61,941 nucleotides of DNA from an uncultured Methanobrevibacter sp. (GTDB lineage: Archaea; Methanobacteriota; Methanobacteria; Methanobacteriales; Methanobacteriaceae), in NCBI GenBank assembly GCA_902774685.1, contig CACYJH010000017.1, positions 1-61,941 on the forward strand. The letters are read 5' to 3'. The notes beneath the pieces were generated by a model. It saw nothing but the letters and a program-made list of their open reading frames with translations, was not told where the DNA came from and did no database searches. A program made the position numbers and the translations under genes. Positions 33,931 through 43,821 of this stretch are shown in pieces. Each line of letters begins with the position of its first letter. Within the stretch, counting starts at the first letter, position 1.

Positions 33931-34119
33931 AGAATTCCCCTTTTGAACTTTTAAAAACATTAATGAAATATTATATGATAAAAATAATTACTTAATTAAT
34001 TTTGATTAATTTATTGATTATTTTATTAATTAATTTATTAATAATTTAGAATTAATTTATTAATTAATTTAGAATTAATAGTTAAAATATTTTATTAAAT
34101 ATTTACCATGACTCTAAAA

Positions 34120-37100
34120 TTATAAGTTTTCCTCCTTTAGAATACTGCTTAAATCAGATTCCATACCCATATGAATAATATTTGATAAAATTGATTCGAA
34201 AGTGACTGTGAAATCTTCAATCATTTCCTTAGAAAACTTATTTGAATTAGCAATCATTATGCTATAATTTTCACCATTTTGGAAAATCTGGACAACAAAG
34301 TCAATAGGAAGCTCCTCTATATTTTCTACAATATCACTAAGAACATCACTTCCAAACTCTGAAGATAAACCTTCATCATCCTGCTGCTTAAATCCATCAT
34401 AATTGATCCATTCCGGGACATACTGGAATACGATAGAAGGAGTGTCAAGGCCATACTTCTTATATAGTGACAGTATAGGATAAAAATTATATTTTGTAGC
34501 GCCATAGAAAACATCTGAAGAATGCTCCACAAATGAATCAATGCTCTGATTCTTACAATCTACCAGTAATGTAACAACATTTGCATACAAGCCTATGGAA
34601 TCATAATCATTGAATCTATCCCTTCCATTGTCAATGAGTGAGAATAAGACCTTATCTCCATCCATAAATCTGGATAATGCATAAGCAAAAACGTCAATGA
34701 ACAATAGATTTTCACCGATTCCTGCTTCAGCCAAGAATGATTTGAATGCATCGTGATCAAATTTCAAATCTGATGTGGATAAGCTGAATCCTTCATCCTG
34801 ATTGTCTCCGACAAGATCCTTTGCTTCATCAATATCACTGAACATGGAATCAAAGAACTCAGTTGCCTCCTTAAATTTATCAGTACCCTTAATTTGTCTC
34901 TGGAAAGCAGATGTCCTTAAAAATGAGTCATCAACATCAAGTGTAGCCCCATCAAGGAGAAGCTGAAGGTCATGCTTAAATACATTTCCAGATATCGCAT
35001 CAAATATCATGTGATGGCATTTAGCCAGCAATAAATAGGAATCATCTAATTCAAATATCCTGAACATGGCTAAATTTTTATGCATGTCCATGCTTAAGGA
35101 CATGAATTCCTTAAAGGAATCATCATTAAAGCTTGCCTCAACAGAAATAGGTGGCATATCCCCTTTGACTAAAATTGGATATTCTCCCTTAAACAATCTT
35201 AAGAGACTGCGGAACATTGAATAAATCCTTTTTAGATTCCATCCATTAGCACTAAGCAAATCCACAAGGGAACTGTCTTCATAGGTGTTGCCTAAATCCT
35301 TCAATAAATCAATATTCTCTTGAATTGACTCAATGAACCCTTTATCCTCATTTGATTCATAATCTTTGCTTATATGCATGCCTAAAATTGGATGCGTTTT
35401 GACGAGCTTATCCAATGCATCAAATATGTCATCTAGACTATATTTTTTAGAAATAGGCGTATAAATTGGAATTTGGAAGAAATCAGAATTGTTGTCAAAG
35501 AGAATTCCTGTAAAGAGACTGGCTTGAGCCTCATTTAAAGGACATCCTCCATCCACAGTATAGATATCCAAATCCAATGAAATGTCATCTATGATATTTG
35601 CAATAGCTGCAGGAGTGCGTGAACTTAAAATATCCGCCATGGTAATGTCATAGCCTTCAAGATAGGACAATAGCTTAATCCCAATTAGAGAATCTCCACC
35701 TAAAGAGATGAAATCATCATTTACACCTATTTTTTCCTTATCAAAGACTTTTTCAAACGCTTCTACAATGATTCTTTCATTTTCATTTCTTGGAGCAACA
35801 TATTCACCATGCAAGAGGTCCCTATCAATTTCAGGCAAAGCCCTTTTGTCCACTTTACCGTTAACGGTAAGAGGAATCTTATCCAACTCAACTACAAATG
35901 AAGGAACCATATAATTCGGCTTACAATCTGCAATATATCTGCAGATATCCTCCTTAAGGTCATTTATCTTCTTGGATACTACAACATAAGCCACCAACTC
36001 ATTATTGGTGCCGTTTCTTATTGTTTGTACAGTGACCTTTTCTACATAATCAATATCTCTTATTGCTGATTCAACTTCAGAAAGTTCAACACGATTTCCT
36101 CTAACTTTTACCTGTCCATCGCGACGGCCGACAATACCAAATGTTCCATCAGGCAATATCCTTACCAAATCCCCAGTGCGATACATCAGATTGTAATTTC
36201 CATCATCTTCAAATGGGTTTTTCACAAATGACTCATCTGTTTCCTTTTGTCGGTTTAAATAACCGTTAGCCACTTGACTGCCTGCAATGCATAATTCACC
36301 TACAGCACCAATAGGAACCCTTCTGCACTCTTCATCCAGCACATAAGCTTTTATGTTTGTGAACAGATGACCTATGGATGACGAGTCCATCTTATCCTTT
36401 TCTTCAATTGCACAAACTGCTACACAAGATTCTGTAGGTCCGTAGGAATCTATAAATGAGTAATTAGGTGATGAATTGATTTCTCCAAGCTTTTCACCAC
36501 CAGTGATTAAAACCTTAAGTGAGGTGTCTTCAACCTCTTCAATAAACATCCTTGCAATTTGAGTCGGAAGAGTGGTATGTGTGACAGCATGGTCAATGAA
36601 ATGCCTATTAAGCTTATTTATATCCAATCTAATGTCCATTGGAACAATATCCAAACAGGACCCACCATATAACGGTGCGCAAATACCTCTTATAGCACCT
36701 ACATCGAAACCGATAGAAGCGAACAATCCAAATACAGAATTGTTTTTCATATCATATTCATTGACATAGAAATCAACATAACTGGTAATTCCAGCCCGTG
36801 TTATCTTAACACCTTTAGGAACTCCAGTGGTTCCGCTTGTATATAATATGCAAGCCAAATCTCCATAAGAGACATCTAAAGTAGACAATACTCCAGAACT
36901 CTCATTTACAATGTCTGAAATATTTAATATAATAGCTCCATCACATAATCTTCTGGCACGTTCATCTGTGGATTCACTGACAATAAGAACTTTGGCACCG
37001 GAATCACCCAGCATGAATCTTATGCTTTCATCAGGATGTGCATCATCGATTGGGACATAAACCGCTCCAATTGACATGATGGCTAAAGCGCTTAACATAT

Positions 37101-40100
37101 AAAGTTCAGATCTTTCAACAAGGAAAGCGACATTATCCTGTGATTCGACACCTATATCCCTTAATGATTCAGCTATCTTATTAGCGAGAAATGCTGATTC
37201 CCCATAGCTATAAACCACATCATTATAGGATACAAGAGGATTATCCGGATATTTGGCAAGATTTTCATTGAATGCATCTAAAACATCATTGAATTCCAAA
37301 TCCTTTTCAGTCTGATTATAAGTGTCTAAGAGATTTAAATCAGATTTTGAAGTATAATCAATATCTGATAAAAGATCTGCATCCATCATCTCCATTAAAA
37401 TCATCTTATATGACTCTGCAAAATGTTCAATGAACTCAGGAGAGAACCTTTCAGAATATAAAATCCTGATTGCCAATTTTCCATCCTCGATATTGAAAAT
37501 ATAGAATGACAAATCTCCCATTGGCTCTTGCTTTAAGTCTTCAACATTATAATCCAATTCTTCATTGCTTATTAAATCTTCAAAAAGGTCATGGGAATAC
37601 TGGAATAGGATATCTGATTTCAAATCATAGCGATTAGCCAATAGACGGTATGGATAGAGATCATACTTCATGACAGAGTTGACCAATTCACCGGAATAAT
37701 CCAAGAAGGATGAAACCTCTTGATTCCTGCAATCAATAAGAAGAGGCAATGTGCGAACAAACATTCCTGCAGAATCGGATAAATCAATATGTCCTCTTCC
37801 ATCCTCAATGAGATTAAATAGAACTTTTAAAGAACCGGAGAATCTGGATAATGCATAAGCGAAAACGCCTGAGAAAAATTGATTTTGAGTGAGGGAATGC
37901 TTTTGAATGAAAGAATCAAATGCATCGCAATCATAATCGAAAGTGTCAAGATATTCAAAATCACTGTTTTGCTTGGCCTTTACAGAAGGCAACAACCCAT
38001 ATACTTCATCCCTATCCGCCAACATGGAATCAAAGAATTCCAAAGCGCCACCCATATAATTTTGACTTATGTTTTCTTCAAATGAAATTTGTCTTAAGAG
38101 ACCATCATCAATAATGTCAATATCATCACCATCTAAAATTGACATTAATCTGTCCAATACGATTTTTGCAGAGCTTCCATCAAAAATCAAATGATGGAAA
38201 TCCACACAAAGACAAATGAATTCGTCCTCTTCAACAATTAAGAATCTGGACAAGCATTTATCCAATTCAAATGGCTGAACAAAGGAAGAAATGTCACTTT
38301 CAGTTCCTTCGATAATTTGTGGGTCAGCATCAAAGCTAAAGAACAATGATTCACCATCCTTATTTATGCGGGCAGATAAGACCGGATAAGCATTTAATAA
38401 TTTGCCTATGGCATTTTCAATTTCATCCTTAGAATGGTTCTTCCTAAATTCTATTTTAAATGGATTATTGTATGCAGTGTTCTTATCATTTACCATTTCA
38501 TCCAAGTAAACATTCAACTGGGATTCAGATAATGGGCACTTATCATCAAATGTATAATTAAGGCCAACTGGAGAGTTCACCTCAAGATTAAATCTAATAT
38601 GGTTAGCAATGTTGATTGGGGTTTTAAGCTCTATGATTTCATTGGAAAAGAGGTTAACCCCTAACTTTTCATTCAATATCATCTGAAGCTTCATTGCAGA
38701 TAAGGAGTTTCCACCTAAGGATAGGAAAGAATCATCAAAGAAAACGAAATCACAGTTTAAAGCCTCTTTGAATCCATCTACAACAATAGCTAATATCTCA
38801 TCATCAATTTCAATTTCCGCATCCCTATCATTTTGAATAATATCCTTCAATGCAAACTTATCTATCTTACCGTTTAGATTTAAAGGAATCTCATCAACCT
38901 CAACAAATAGGGAAGGAACCATATAATATGGCAATTCACGTTTTAAGGCCTCTTTGACGTCCCCAATATCCAAGTCTGCATTGGTTGAATAATATGCTAT
39001 CAGATTATCATAGTCAACATCCAAGTAAACTTCATCAATCTCCTTGATTCCTTTCATGATGTTTAGAATTTCATTGGATTCTATACGGAACCCTCTCACA
39101 GACAGCTGATCATCCTCACGTCCGATAAACTTCACTTCCCCATCAAAGGTATAATAAGCAATATCTCCTGTACGATAGATTCTCTCATTCCATTCACAGG
39201 TGGAATTAGGATTGTCAACAAATACCTCAGAACTTAAGTCCGGCTGATTATAATAGCCTTGGCTTAAATAGTCACTGGAGACACAGATCTCCCCAGGAAC
39301 TCCAATCGGAAGAGGCATCCCATTCTTATCCAGAATATAAACCCAAGTGTTGTCTACAGGCTTACCAAGGGTAATGTCATCATCAAGATCATCACCCACC
39401 AAATTATAAGATTTAATCAGGGAAATCAGGAATTCTGTAGTCCCATAAGCATTGAGCAATTTTGTGCTGCAGATTTTTTTAGGTATTTTGTTTAGTTCAG
39501 CCCCTCCTAAAACTAAAATATCCAATTTCAAATTTCCTTCTTCAATTAGAGGAATTCCAATAGATGGAGGTACAATCAAATCGTTCATTTCATGCTCTTC
39601 AAGAACCTTAATCACTGCCAAAAGATCCTTCTGCTCTTTTTCATTAAAAATCCTGCATGATTCTCCATAAATAAATCCGGCAAAGAGCCTAACTGAAATC
39701 ATAAAACTGAAGCTGGGGAAAATCCCAGTGGTGTCACCAGAACTTATATTAAATGTGCTTTTAATACTGGCAGCCAGTCCTTGAACGAGATAATTTGTAA
39801 CCATCACCCCTTTAGGCACACCGGTTGTACCTGAAGTGAAATAAACAGCAAACATATCATCGGGATTTCTTTTTATTTCAAAATCATTATCCAAATCTGA
39901 TTTCAAATCCTCAATGCAAATCACATTGACACTGAATTCGTGGCCCTCTGCAAGCTCTTTAGTTGTGATGATATGGTTTGATTGGGTGATGCTTAACATA
40001 TGTTCAATACGATTCACCGGATACAATGGTTCAACTGGAATGAATGCAGCGCCTATCTTATTCAATGCCAAAACCAGTTCTGGAAAATGGTAATTACGCG

Positions 40101-41040
40101 GAAGCATTAAAGCAACTGGCTTGTTGATGTCAATATCATAATTGTTCTGCAAGTCATATGCAATTGAATTGGATGATTTTTCCAAATCCCTATAATTGAC
40201 TTGGTCTACCCCATCATCAACAGCAATATTATCAGGATATTTGCTATAGTTTTCACGGAAAAACATGGAAATTGATTTCTTTTCATCCAAATCAATGGAT
40301 TTTCCTTTAGAAAATTCTGAAATCAAGGATTTTTCAGCATTTGACAGAATATTAAGTTCACCAATGGCTTGATTTGGAGAGCTGATGGCTTCATCAATTA
40401 AGGATTCAATATTGGCAGCCATATGTTCCATATAAATATCTGAAAACAAGTCTTCATTATAAACCAAATCAAAGGAATCCTCATATAGATTTAATGTTAA
40501 TGCAGAATTTTCACCATTTAAAAAGTCAGTGTCTTTCAATCTGCTTAAGTCATAAATGGAATAGTAAGAAAGCTCCTCATCAAAATAATTTTCAATATCC
40601 GCTTTAGTGTGTTCCACTGCAATGTCCCAAACAGCCTTGACTTCATCAATATGGCTAATGAATGATTGATTCTCCAAATATTCAATTTTTAAGATTGTAT
40701 TCCTATCCAAATCGTCTCCATCAGATGGGATGCGTGTTTTTAAAAGACAGCCTTCACTACGATTGACTCGAATCAGGTATAATGAAAATATTGCAGTTAA
40801 AAAACCAAACCGGGAAAGGTCATGCTGATTTGAAAAATTGTCAAGGGCTTCGTTTTCTAAAGGGATCTTTAGACTTTTATAATTGTTGGAAGGGATGAGA
40901 TGGAATTTGACATATTGTCCTATATCTGACAAGTGTTTTTTCCAAAAAATAGAATCCTTTTCATAATCTGGAATATTGTCAAGATCTTTTTTGTCCATTG
41001 CTTCTTCACCAACACTAAGTTTGCTTTCATGAAAAGCCAT
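34120..41040 (-). CDS. Two-module non-ribosomal peptide synthetase
   Basis: 2306 residues from ATG 41040 (GGCGGG upstream). Order: a shortened condensation-like region without HHxxxDG (~20-235); adenylation A1 (FTSGTTGVPKG ~403, NGKIDKFAL ~723); carrier T1 (LGGNSL ~776); condensation C2 (HHLIFDG ~952); A2 (YTSGTTGVPKG ~1403, NGKVDKRAL ~1733); T2 (LGGDSL ~1782); and a last condensation-like domain with HHMIFDA (~2010). No thioesterase or reductase is present. A1 has SFSFMIS where A domains usually have the amino-group-binding Asp, so its substrate may not be an alpha-amino acid. A2 keeps GFDVGAI. No phosphopantetheinyl transferase lies in the window. Product unknown. Confidence 0.93.
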   Translation of the reverse strand: MAFHESKLSVGEEAMDKKDLDNIPDYEKDSIFWKKHLSDIGQYVKFHLIPSNNYKSLKIPLENEALDNFSNQHDLSRFGFLTAIFSLYLIRVNRSEGCLLKTRIPSDGDDLDRNTILKIEYLENQSFISHIDEVKAVWDIAVEHTKADIENYFDEELSYYSIYDLSRLKDTDFLNGENSALTLNLYEDSFDLVYNEDLFSDIYMEHMAANIESLIDEAISSPNQAIGELNILSNAEKSLISEFSKGKSIDLDEKKSISMFFRENYSKYPDNIAVDDGVDQVNYRDLEKSSNSIAYDLQNNYDIDINKPVALMLPRNYHFPELVLALNKIGAAFIPVEPLYPVNRIEHMLSITQSNHIITTKELAEGHEFSVNVICIEDLKSDLDNDFEIKRNPDDMFAVYFTSGTTGVPKGVMVTNYLVQGLAASIKSTFNISSGDTTGIFPSFSFMISVRLFAGFIYGESCRIFNEKEQKDLLAVIKVLEEHEMNDLIVPPSIGIPLIEEGNLKLDILVLGGAELNKIPKKICSTKLLNAYGTTEFLISLIKSYNLVGDDLDDDITLGKPVDNTWVYILDKNGMPLPIGVPGEICVSSDYLSQGYYNQPDLSSEVFVDNPNSTCEWNERIYRTGDIAYYTFDGEVKFIGREDDQLSVRGFRIESNEILNIMKGIKEIDEVYLDVDYDNLIAYYSTNADLDIGDVKEALKRELPYYMVPSLFVEVDEIPLNLNGKIDKFALKDIIQNDRDAEIEIDDEILAIVVDGFKEALNCDFVFFDDSFLSLGGNSLSAMKLQMILNEKLGVNLFSNEIIELKTPINIANHIRFNLEVNSPVGLNYTFDDKCPLSESQLNVYLDEMVNDKNTAYNNPFKIEFRKNHSKDEIENAIGKLLNAYPVLSARINKDGESLFFSFDADPQIIEGTESDISSFVQPFELDKCLSRFLIVEEDEFICLCVDFHHLIFDGSSAKIVLDRLMSILDGDDIDIIDDGLLRQISFEENISQNYMGGALEFFDSMLADRDEVYGLLPSVKAKQNSDFEYLDTFDYDCDAFDSFIQKHSLTQNQFFSGVFAYALSRFSGSLKVLFNLIEDGRGHIDLSDSAGMFVRTLPLLIDCRNQEVSSFLDYSGELVNSVMKYDLYPYRLLANRYDLKSDILFQYSHDLFEDLISNEELDYNVEDLKQEPMGDLSFYIFNIEDGKLAIRILYSERFSPEFIEHFAESYKMILMEMMDADLLSDIDYTSKSDLNLLDTYNQTEKDLEFNDVLDAFNENLAKYPDNPLVSYNDVVYSYGESAFLANKIAESLRDIGVESQDNVAFLVERSELYMLSALAIMSIGAVYVPIDDAHPDESIRFMLGDSGAKVLIVSESTDERARRLCDGAIILNISDIVNESSGVLSTLDVSYGDLACILYTSGTTGVPKGVKITRAGITSYVDFYVNEYDMKNNSVFGLFASIGFDVGAIRGICAPLYGGSCLDIVPMDIRLDINKLNRHFIDHAVTHTTLPTQIARMFIEEVEDTSLKVLITGGEKLGEINSSPNYSFIDSYGPTESCVAVCAIEEKDKMDSSSIGHLFTNIKAYVLDEECRRVPIGAVGELCIAGSQVANGYLNRQKETDESFVKNPFEDDGNYNLMYRTGDLVRILPDGTFGIVGRRDGQVKVRGNRVELSEVESAIRDIDYVEKVTVQTIRNGTNNELVAYVVVSKKINDLKEDICRYIADCKPNYMVPSFVVELDKIPLTVNGKVDKRALPEIDRDLLHGEYVAPRNENERIIVEAFEKVFDKEKIGVNDDFISLGGDSLIGIKLLSYLEGYDITMADILSSRTPAAIANIIDDISLDLDIYTVDGGCPLNEAQASLFTGILFDNNSDFFQIPIYTPISKKYSLDDIFDALDKLVKTHPILGMHISKDYESNEDKGFIESIQENIDLLKDLGNTYEDSSLVDLLSANGWNLKRIYSMFRSLLRLFKGEYPILVKGDMPPISVEASFNDDSFKEFMSLSMDMHKNLAMFRIFELDDSYLLLAKCHHMIFDAISGNVFKHDLQLLLDGATLDVDDSFLRTSAFQRQIKGTDKFKEATEFFDSMFSDIDEAKDLVGDNQDEGFSLSTSDLKFDHDAFKSFLAEAGIGENLLFIDVFAYALSRFMDGDKVLFSLIDNGRDRFNDYDSIGLYANVVTLLVDCKNQSIDSFVEHSSDVFYGATKYNFYPILSLYKKYGLDTPSIVFQYVPEWINYDGFKQQDDEGLSSEFGSDVLSDIVENIEELPIDFVVQIFQNGENYSIMIANSNKFSKEMIEDFTVTFESILSNIIHMGMESDLSSILKEENL

Positions 41041-41286
41041 TGAAAACCCGCCGTTATTTAAAAAAAAAATCAATATAATAAAATCAGTATAATAAAATCA
41101 TTATGAAATATATACTAACAAATAATATATTCTTAACAAATAATATAATTTACTAAATGAACAAATCATCGGAAATTTGGTTAACCCTTAAAAAAAAGCA
41201 TAAATAATAAAAGGGAAATAACGGAAAAATAATGGAAAATAAGAAAAATAAATATATTAATAAAAATAAAAAGTCAATTGATTGAA

Positions 41287-41694
41287 ATGACCGCACTAAA
41301 CAATAAAAAACTTAAAAAATTATTAAAATCAAAATCAAGAGTTAAAATAGAACAAAACCCTGATATGTTCTATAAGGAATTTCTAAAGTCAACACTTTTC
41401 ATTCCAGTTATTGCAGTTGGAGACGAAGATGCATTAGAAGATGGGGACACCCTTGATTTGCAGATTGGTTTCTTTGATGAGGATAATGGAGACCGCAACA
41501 TCTACCTATTTACAGATACAAATGAATTGGAAAAGGCAGGATACCAAATTAAATCAATAGCTGTGAATATGATGGAACTCTCAATCATATTGTCTCAATT
41601 TGATATGGATTTCAATTATATTGTAATCAATCCATACAGCGTTGACTCCTATAAAATCGATTTTGATGAATTTTTAGACAAGAATAACTTTTAG
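41287..41694 (+). CDS. SseB-domain protein, short form
   Basis: 135 residues from ATG 41287 (TTGATTGAA before it). It is essentially one SseB-like domain: FLKSTLFIPVIAV, RNIYLFTDTNELE, AVNMMELSIIL and YIVINPYSVDSY. A short Lys-rich N-terminus precedes it. The next gene encodes a close relative 48 nt downstream, so they form a pair. Role unknown. Confidence 0.72.
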   Translation: MTALNNKKLKKLLKSKSRVKIEQNPDMFYKEFLKSTLFIPVIAVGDEDALEDGDTLDLQIGFFDEDNGDRNIYLFTDTNELEKAGYQIKSIAVNMMELSIILSQFDMDFNYIVINPYSVDSYKIDFDEFLDKNNF

Positions 41695-41741
41695 AATGAA
41701 AGGAATATTAGGTTATAATAATATTTTTAAAATGTGATAAA

Positions 41742-42239
41742 ATGACTTTACTTTTCAACACTAAGCTTGAATCATTGATGAAAAACCAATCTGAGATGAG
41801 CGAAGAGGAAAATGAGCATTTCCTTAATGAACTTCGAAAATCAGAACTATTGGTTCCTCTTCAAATAGAACTTGATTCATTAGACCTTGAAAACATGAAT
41901 CTTGATGGATTGAATGAGATAAACAAAGAGGTCAAATTCCATTTGAAATCATTTGTCGGCCCTAATGGAATAAAAGTCATACCTATCTTTACAGATGAGG
42001 AAAATATCCATGATGTCAACTTGAATACAACAGTTGGATCATTGTTCATGAGAGACTTATGCAAGTCCATAACACCTATACAGGATAGCTTTGACCAGAT
42101 TATTATCAATCCAAGTTCAGAAAACGAATATAAAATAAGCATTGATGACTTTTTGGCATTGTTTGATGAAGAGCGTGAATTTGAAGATTTGATGAAAGAG
42201 ATTGAAGAGGAAATGATGGAAGATGGAAAGATAGAATAA
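41742..42239 (+). CDS. SseB-domain protein, paired with 41287 gene
   Basis: 165 residues after GTGATAAA. LRKSELLVPLQIEL, IKVIPIFTDEENI, FMRDLCKSI and IIINPSSENEYKIS match the same fold and the same order as in the proteins at 20602, 24482 and 41287. The acidic C-terminus (EEREFEDLMKEIEEEMMED) is specific. Probably cotranscribed with the preceding gene. Confidence 0.72.
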   Translation: MTLLFNTKLESLMKNQSEMSEEENEHFLNELRKSELLVPLQIELDSLDLENMNLDGLNEINKEVKFHLKSFVGPNGIKVIPIFTDEENIHDVNLNTTVGSLFMRDLCKSITPIQDSFDQIIINPSSENEYKISIDDFLALFDEEREFEDLMKEIEEEMMEDGKIE

Positions 42240-42326
42240 AAATTGAAAAAAATAGAATAATAGAATAAAAAATAGCTAAAAAATCATGTATAAAAATATT
42301 AAAAAGACAACTAATTAAAATAGCAC

Positions 42327-42743
42327 TTATCCAATAAAAGCATTGATTGCAGGAGGAGTAAGTTCATTATTTGCAATCATATCATCAATCTCTTCCTTAG
42401 TGAACCATCCATACATAGCATGCTCATCACTTATCACAACTTCATCAGTTTTTACACTTACTTTCATAATTAGCTGTATGGATTTTATGCTTTCTCCTGT
42501 TTTGCAGGCAGTGTAATTCTTTTGAATTGCATTATATAGGGAATCTATTTCTATCTTAAGACCGGTTTCCTCCAAATACTCTCTTCTTAAAGCATCATCA
42601 AAAAACTCGTTCTTTTTTACCTTTCCACCTGGAATTTCCCATTTGCCTGGATCATGAGCTGAAATGGATCTTAGCTTAAGTAGCAATATCTTACCATTGT
42701 ATTCACAGATTCCTCTAACGGTCAATCCCCACATGTCCTTCAT
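42327..42743 (-). CDS. Nudix hydrolase (MutT-like)
   Basis: 138 residues from ATG 42743, where TTGGGGATTATT provides the ribosome binding site. The Nudix box GGKVKKNEFFDDALRREYLE then ETGL matches G-x5-E-x7-R-E-x-x-E-E-x-G with intact catalytic glutamates. The nearby HDPGKWEIPGG is typical of MutT-type enzymes that clean up nucleoside triphosphates or hydrolyse other diphosphates. Substrate not predictable. The small membrane-protein gene upstream ends 19 nt before it. Confidence 0.88.
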   Translation of the reverse strand: MKDMWGLTVRGICEYNGKILLLKLRSISAHDPGKWEIPGGKVKKNEFFDDALRREYLEETGLKIEIDSLYNAIQKNYTACKTGESIKSIQLIMKVSVKTDEVVISDEHAMYGWFTKEEIDDMIANNELTPPAINAFIG

Positions 42744-42762
42744 AATAATCCCCAAAACCTTT

Positions 42763-42924
42763 TTAAATGTAACCAAATGCATTCAATGCAATGAAAAGAA
42801 TGACTAATAAAACTGCTATGAAAATCAAAAATAAAATGCCCTCTTTTGAAAATGGGCTTACTGGTGCACAAGTACCGTTGGAACAATCATCATCGATTTG
42901 ACAATTATCTTTATCTCGAGACAC
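42763..42924 (-). CDS. Small membrane protein with Cys/Asp-rich N-terminus, GTG start
   Basis: 53 residues from GTG 42924, with TTTTGGTGATTAAG before it. A polar head (DNCQIDDDCSNGTCAPVSP) with three cysteines precedes one transmembrane helix (residues ~30-50). It ends 19 nt before the Nudix gene on the same strand. Its function is unknown; Cys-rich heads like this can bind metal or form disulfides. Confidence 0.6.
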   Translation of the reverse strand: MSRDKDNCQIDDDCSNGTCAPVSPFSKEGILFLIFIAVLLVILFIALNAFGYI

Positions 42925-43048
42925 CTTAATCACCAAAATACCATGTCAATTTAAAAATGAGTGAAATCTAATTAAAAACAGTTAAAATTTAAAAAAAATA
43001 GAAAAATGCTATTAATGAAAGAATCATCAATAGCTAAAATTAATCAAC

Positions 43049-43594
43049 TTATTTGAAGTTGGTTGCTCTTTCTTCGAAGTAAGATTGTGGGTGTTTACAT
43101 ACTGGGCAAATAACAGGAGCATCGGTTCCTTTAATTATGTGACCACAGTTAATACATTTCCATTCAATTTCTTCTTCTTTTTTGAATACAGTTTCGCCTT
43201 CAACGTTTGCGAGTAAAGCTCTGTATCTTTCTTCGTGTTCTTTTTCGATGTTACCAACCATGGTGAATAAACCTGCGATTTCATCGAAACCTTCTTCGAT
43301 TGCGGTTTCAGCGAATTCTTTGTACATTGCAGTCCATTCTTCGTTTTCACCATCAGCTGCTGCGTTTAAGTTAGCAATAGTGTCTGGAACTTCTCCATCG
43401 TGTAAAAGTTTGAACCAGATTTTTGCATGTTCTTTTTCGTTTTTGGAAGTTTCCATAAAGATATCGTGGATTTGTACGTATCCTTCTTTTTTAGCTTTAC
43501 TTGCGAAATATTGATATTTAGCATGAGCTTGAGATTCACCAGCAAAAGCTGCAGCTAAGTTAGCTTCGGTTTTAGTACCTTTTAAATCTGCCAT
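43049..43594 (-). CDS. rbr: Rubrerythrin
   Basis: 181 residues. The diiron ferritin-like part has the two E-x-x-H type motifs ([14 protein letters not shown] and [19 protein letters not shown]). The C-terminal rubredoxin-type iron site is [10 protein letters not shown] ... [11 protein letters not shown]. Rubrerythrin reduces hydrogen peroxide to water with electrons from rubredoxin or similar donors and protects strict anaerobes from oxygen. AGGTGATTAT precedes the ATG, and the leader holds a stack of palindromes (43614-43668) suggesting tight, probably redox-linked, control. Confidence 0.95.
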   Translation of the reverse strand: MADLKGTKTEANLAAAFAGESQAHAKYQYFASKAKKEGYVQIHDIFMETSKNEKEHAKIWFKLLHDGEVPDTIANLNAAADGENEEWTAMYKEFAETAIEEGFDEIAGLFTMVGNIEKEHEERYRALLANVEGETVFKKEEEIEWKCINCGHIIKGTDAPVICPVCKHPQSYFEERATNFK

Positions 43595-43613
43595 ATAATC
43601 ACCTAAAATTTTT

Positions 43614-43668
43614 TTAACACATGTGTTAATTCTTAATAAATAAGAATTCAGTAGTAGTTTAAACTACT
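43614..43668 (-). promoter_or_regulatory. Three palindromes upstream of rubrerythrin
   Basis: TTAACACATGTGTTAA (43614-43629, perfect), AATTCTTA/TAAGAATT (43628-43648, 5-nt loop), and AGTAGTTTAAACTACT (43653-43668, perfect). A TATA-like TCTATAAAAC sits further up near 43684-43693. They lie around the likely transcription start and leader, consistent with repressor operators. Confidence 0.6.
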
Positions 43669-43821
43669 TAAAACTATTTTAGTTTTATAGATTAATAAAT
43701 ATTTCTAAAATATGGTATGCCTAAAAATATTGTATATATAAATGTTAAAGAAATTATTATAAAAAAAAGAAATTATTATAAAAAAATCAGATTTTGATAA
43801 TCTCATCAGTGCCTAATCAAT

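Noticed and set aside
33931..34119. Tandem TTAATTAATTT repeats between NRPS and ABC genes as a mobile-element scar
   Set aside because: No target duplication or terminal inverted repeats; simple low-complexity drift explains it.
30888..41040. NRPS-ABC region as recently acquired foreign DNA
   Set aside because: Base composition, codon use and ribosome binding sites look like the flanking genes, and no integrase or attachment site is visible. Ancient transfer cannot be excluded.
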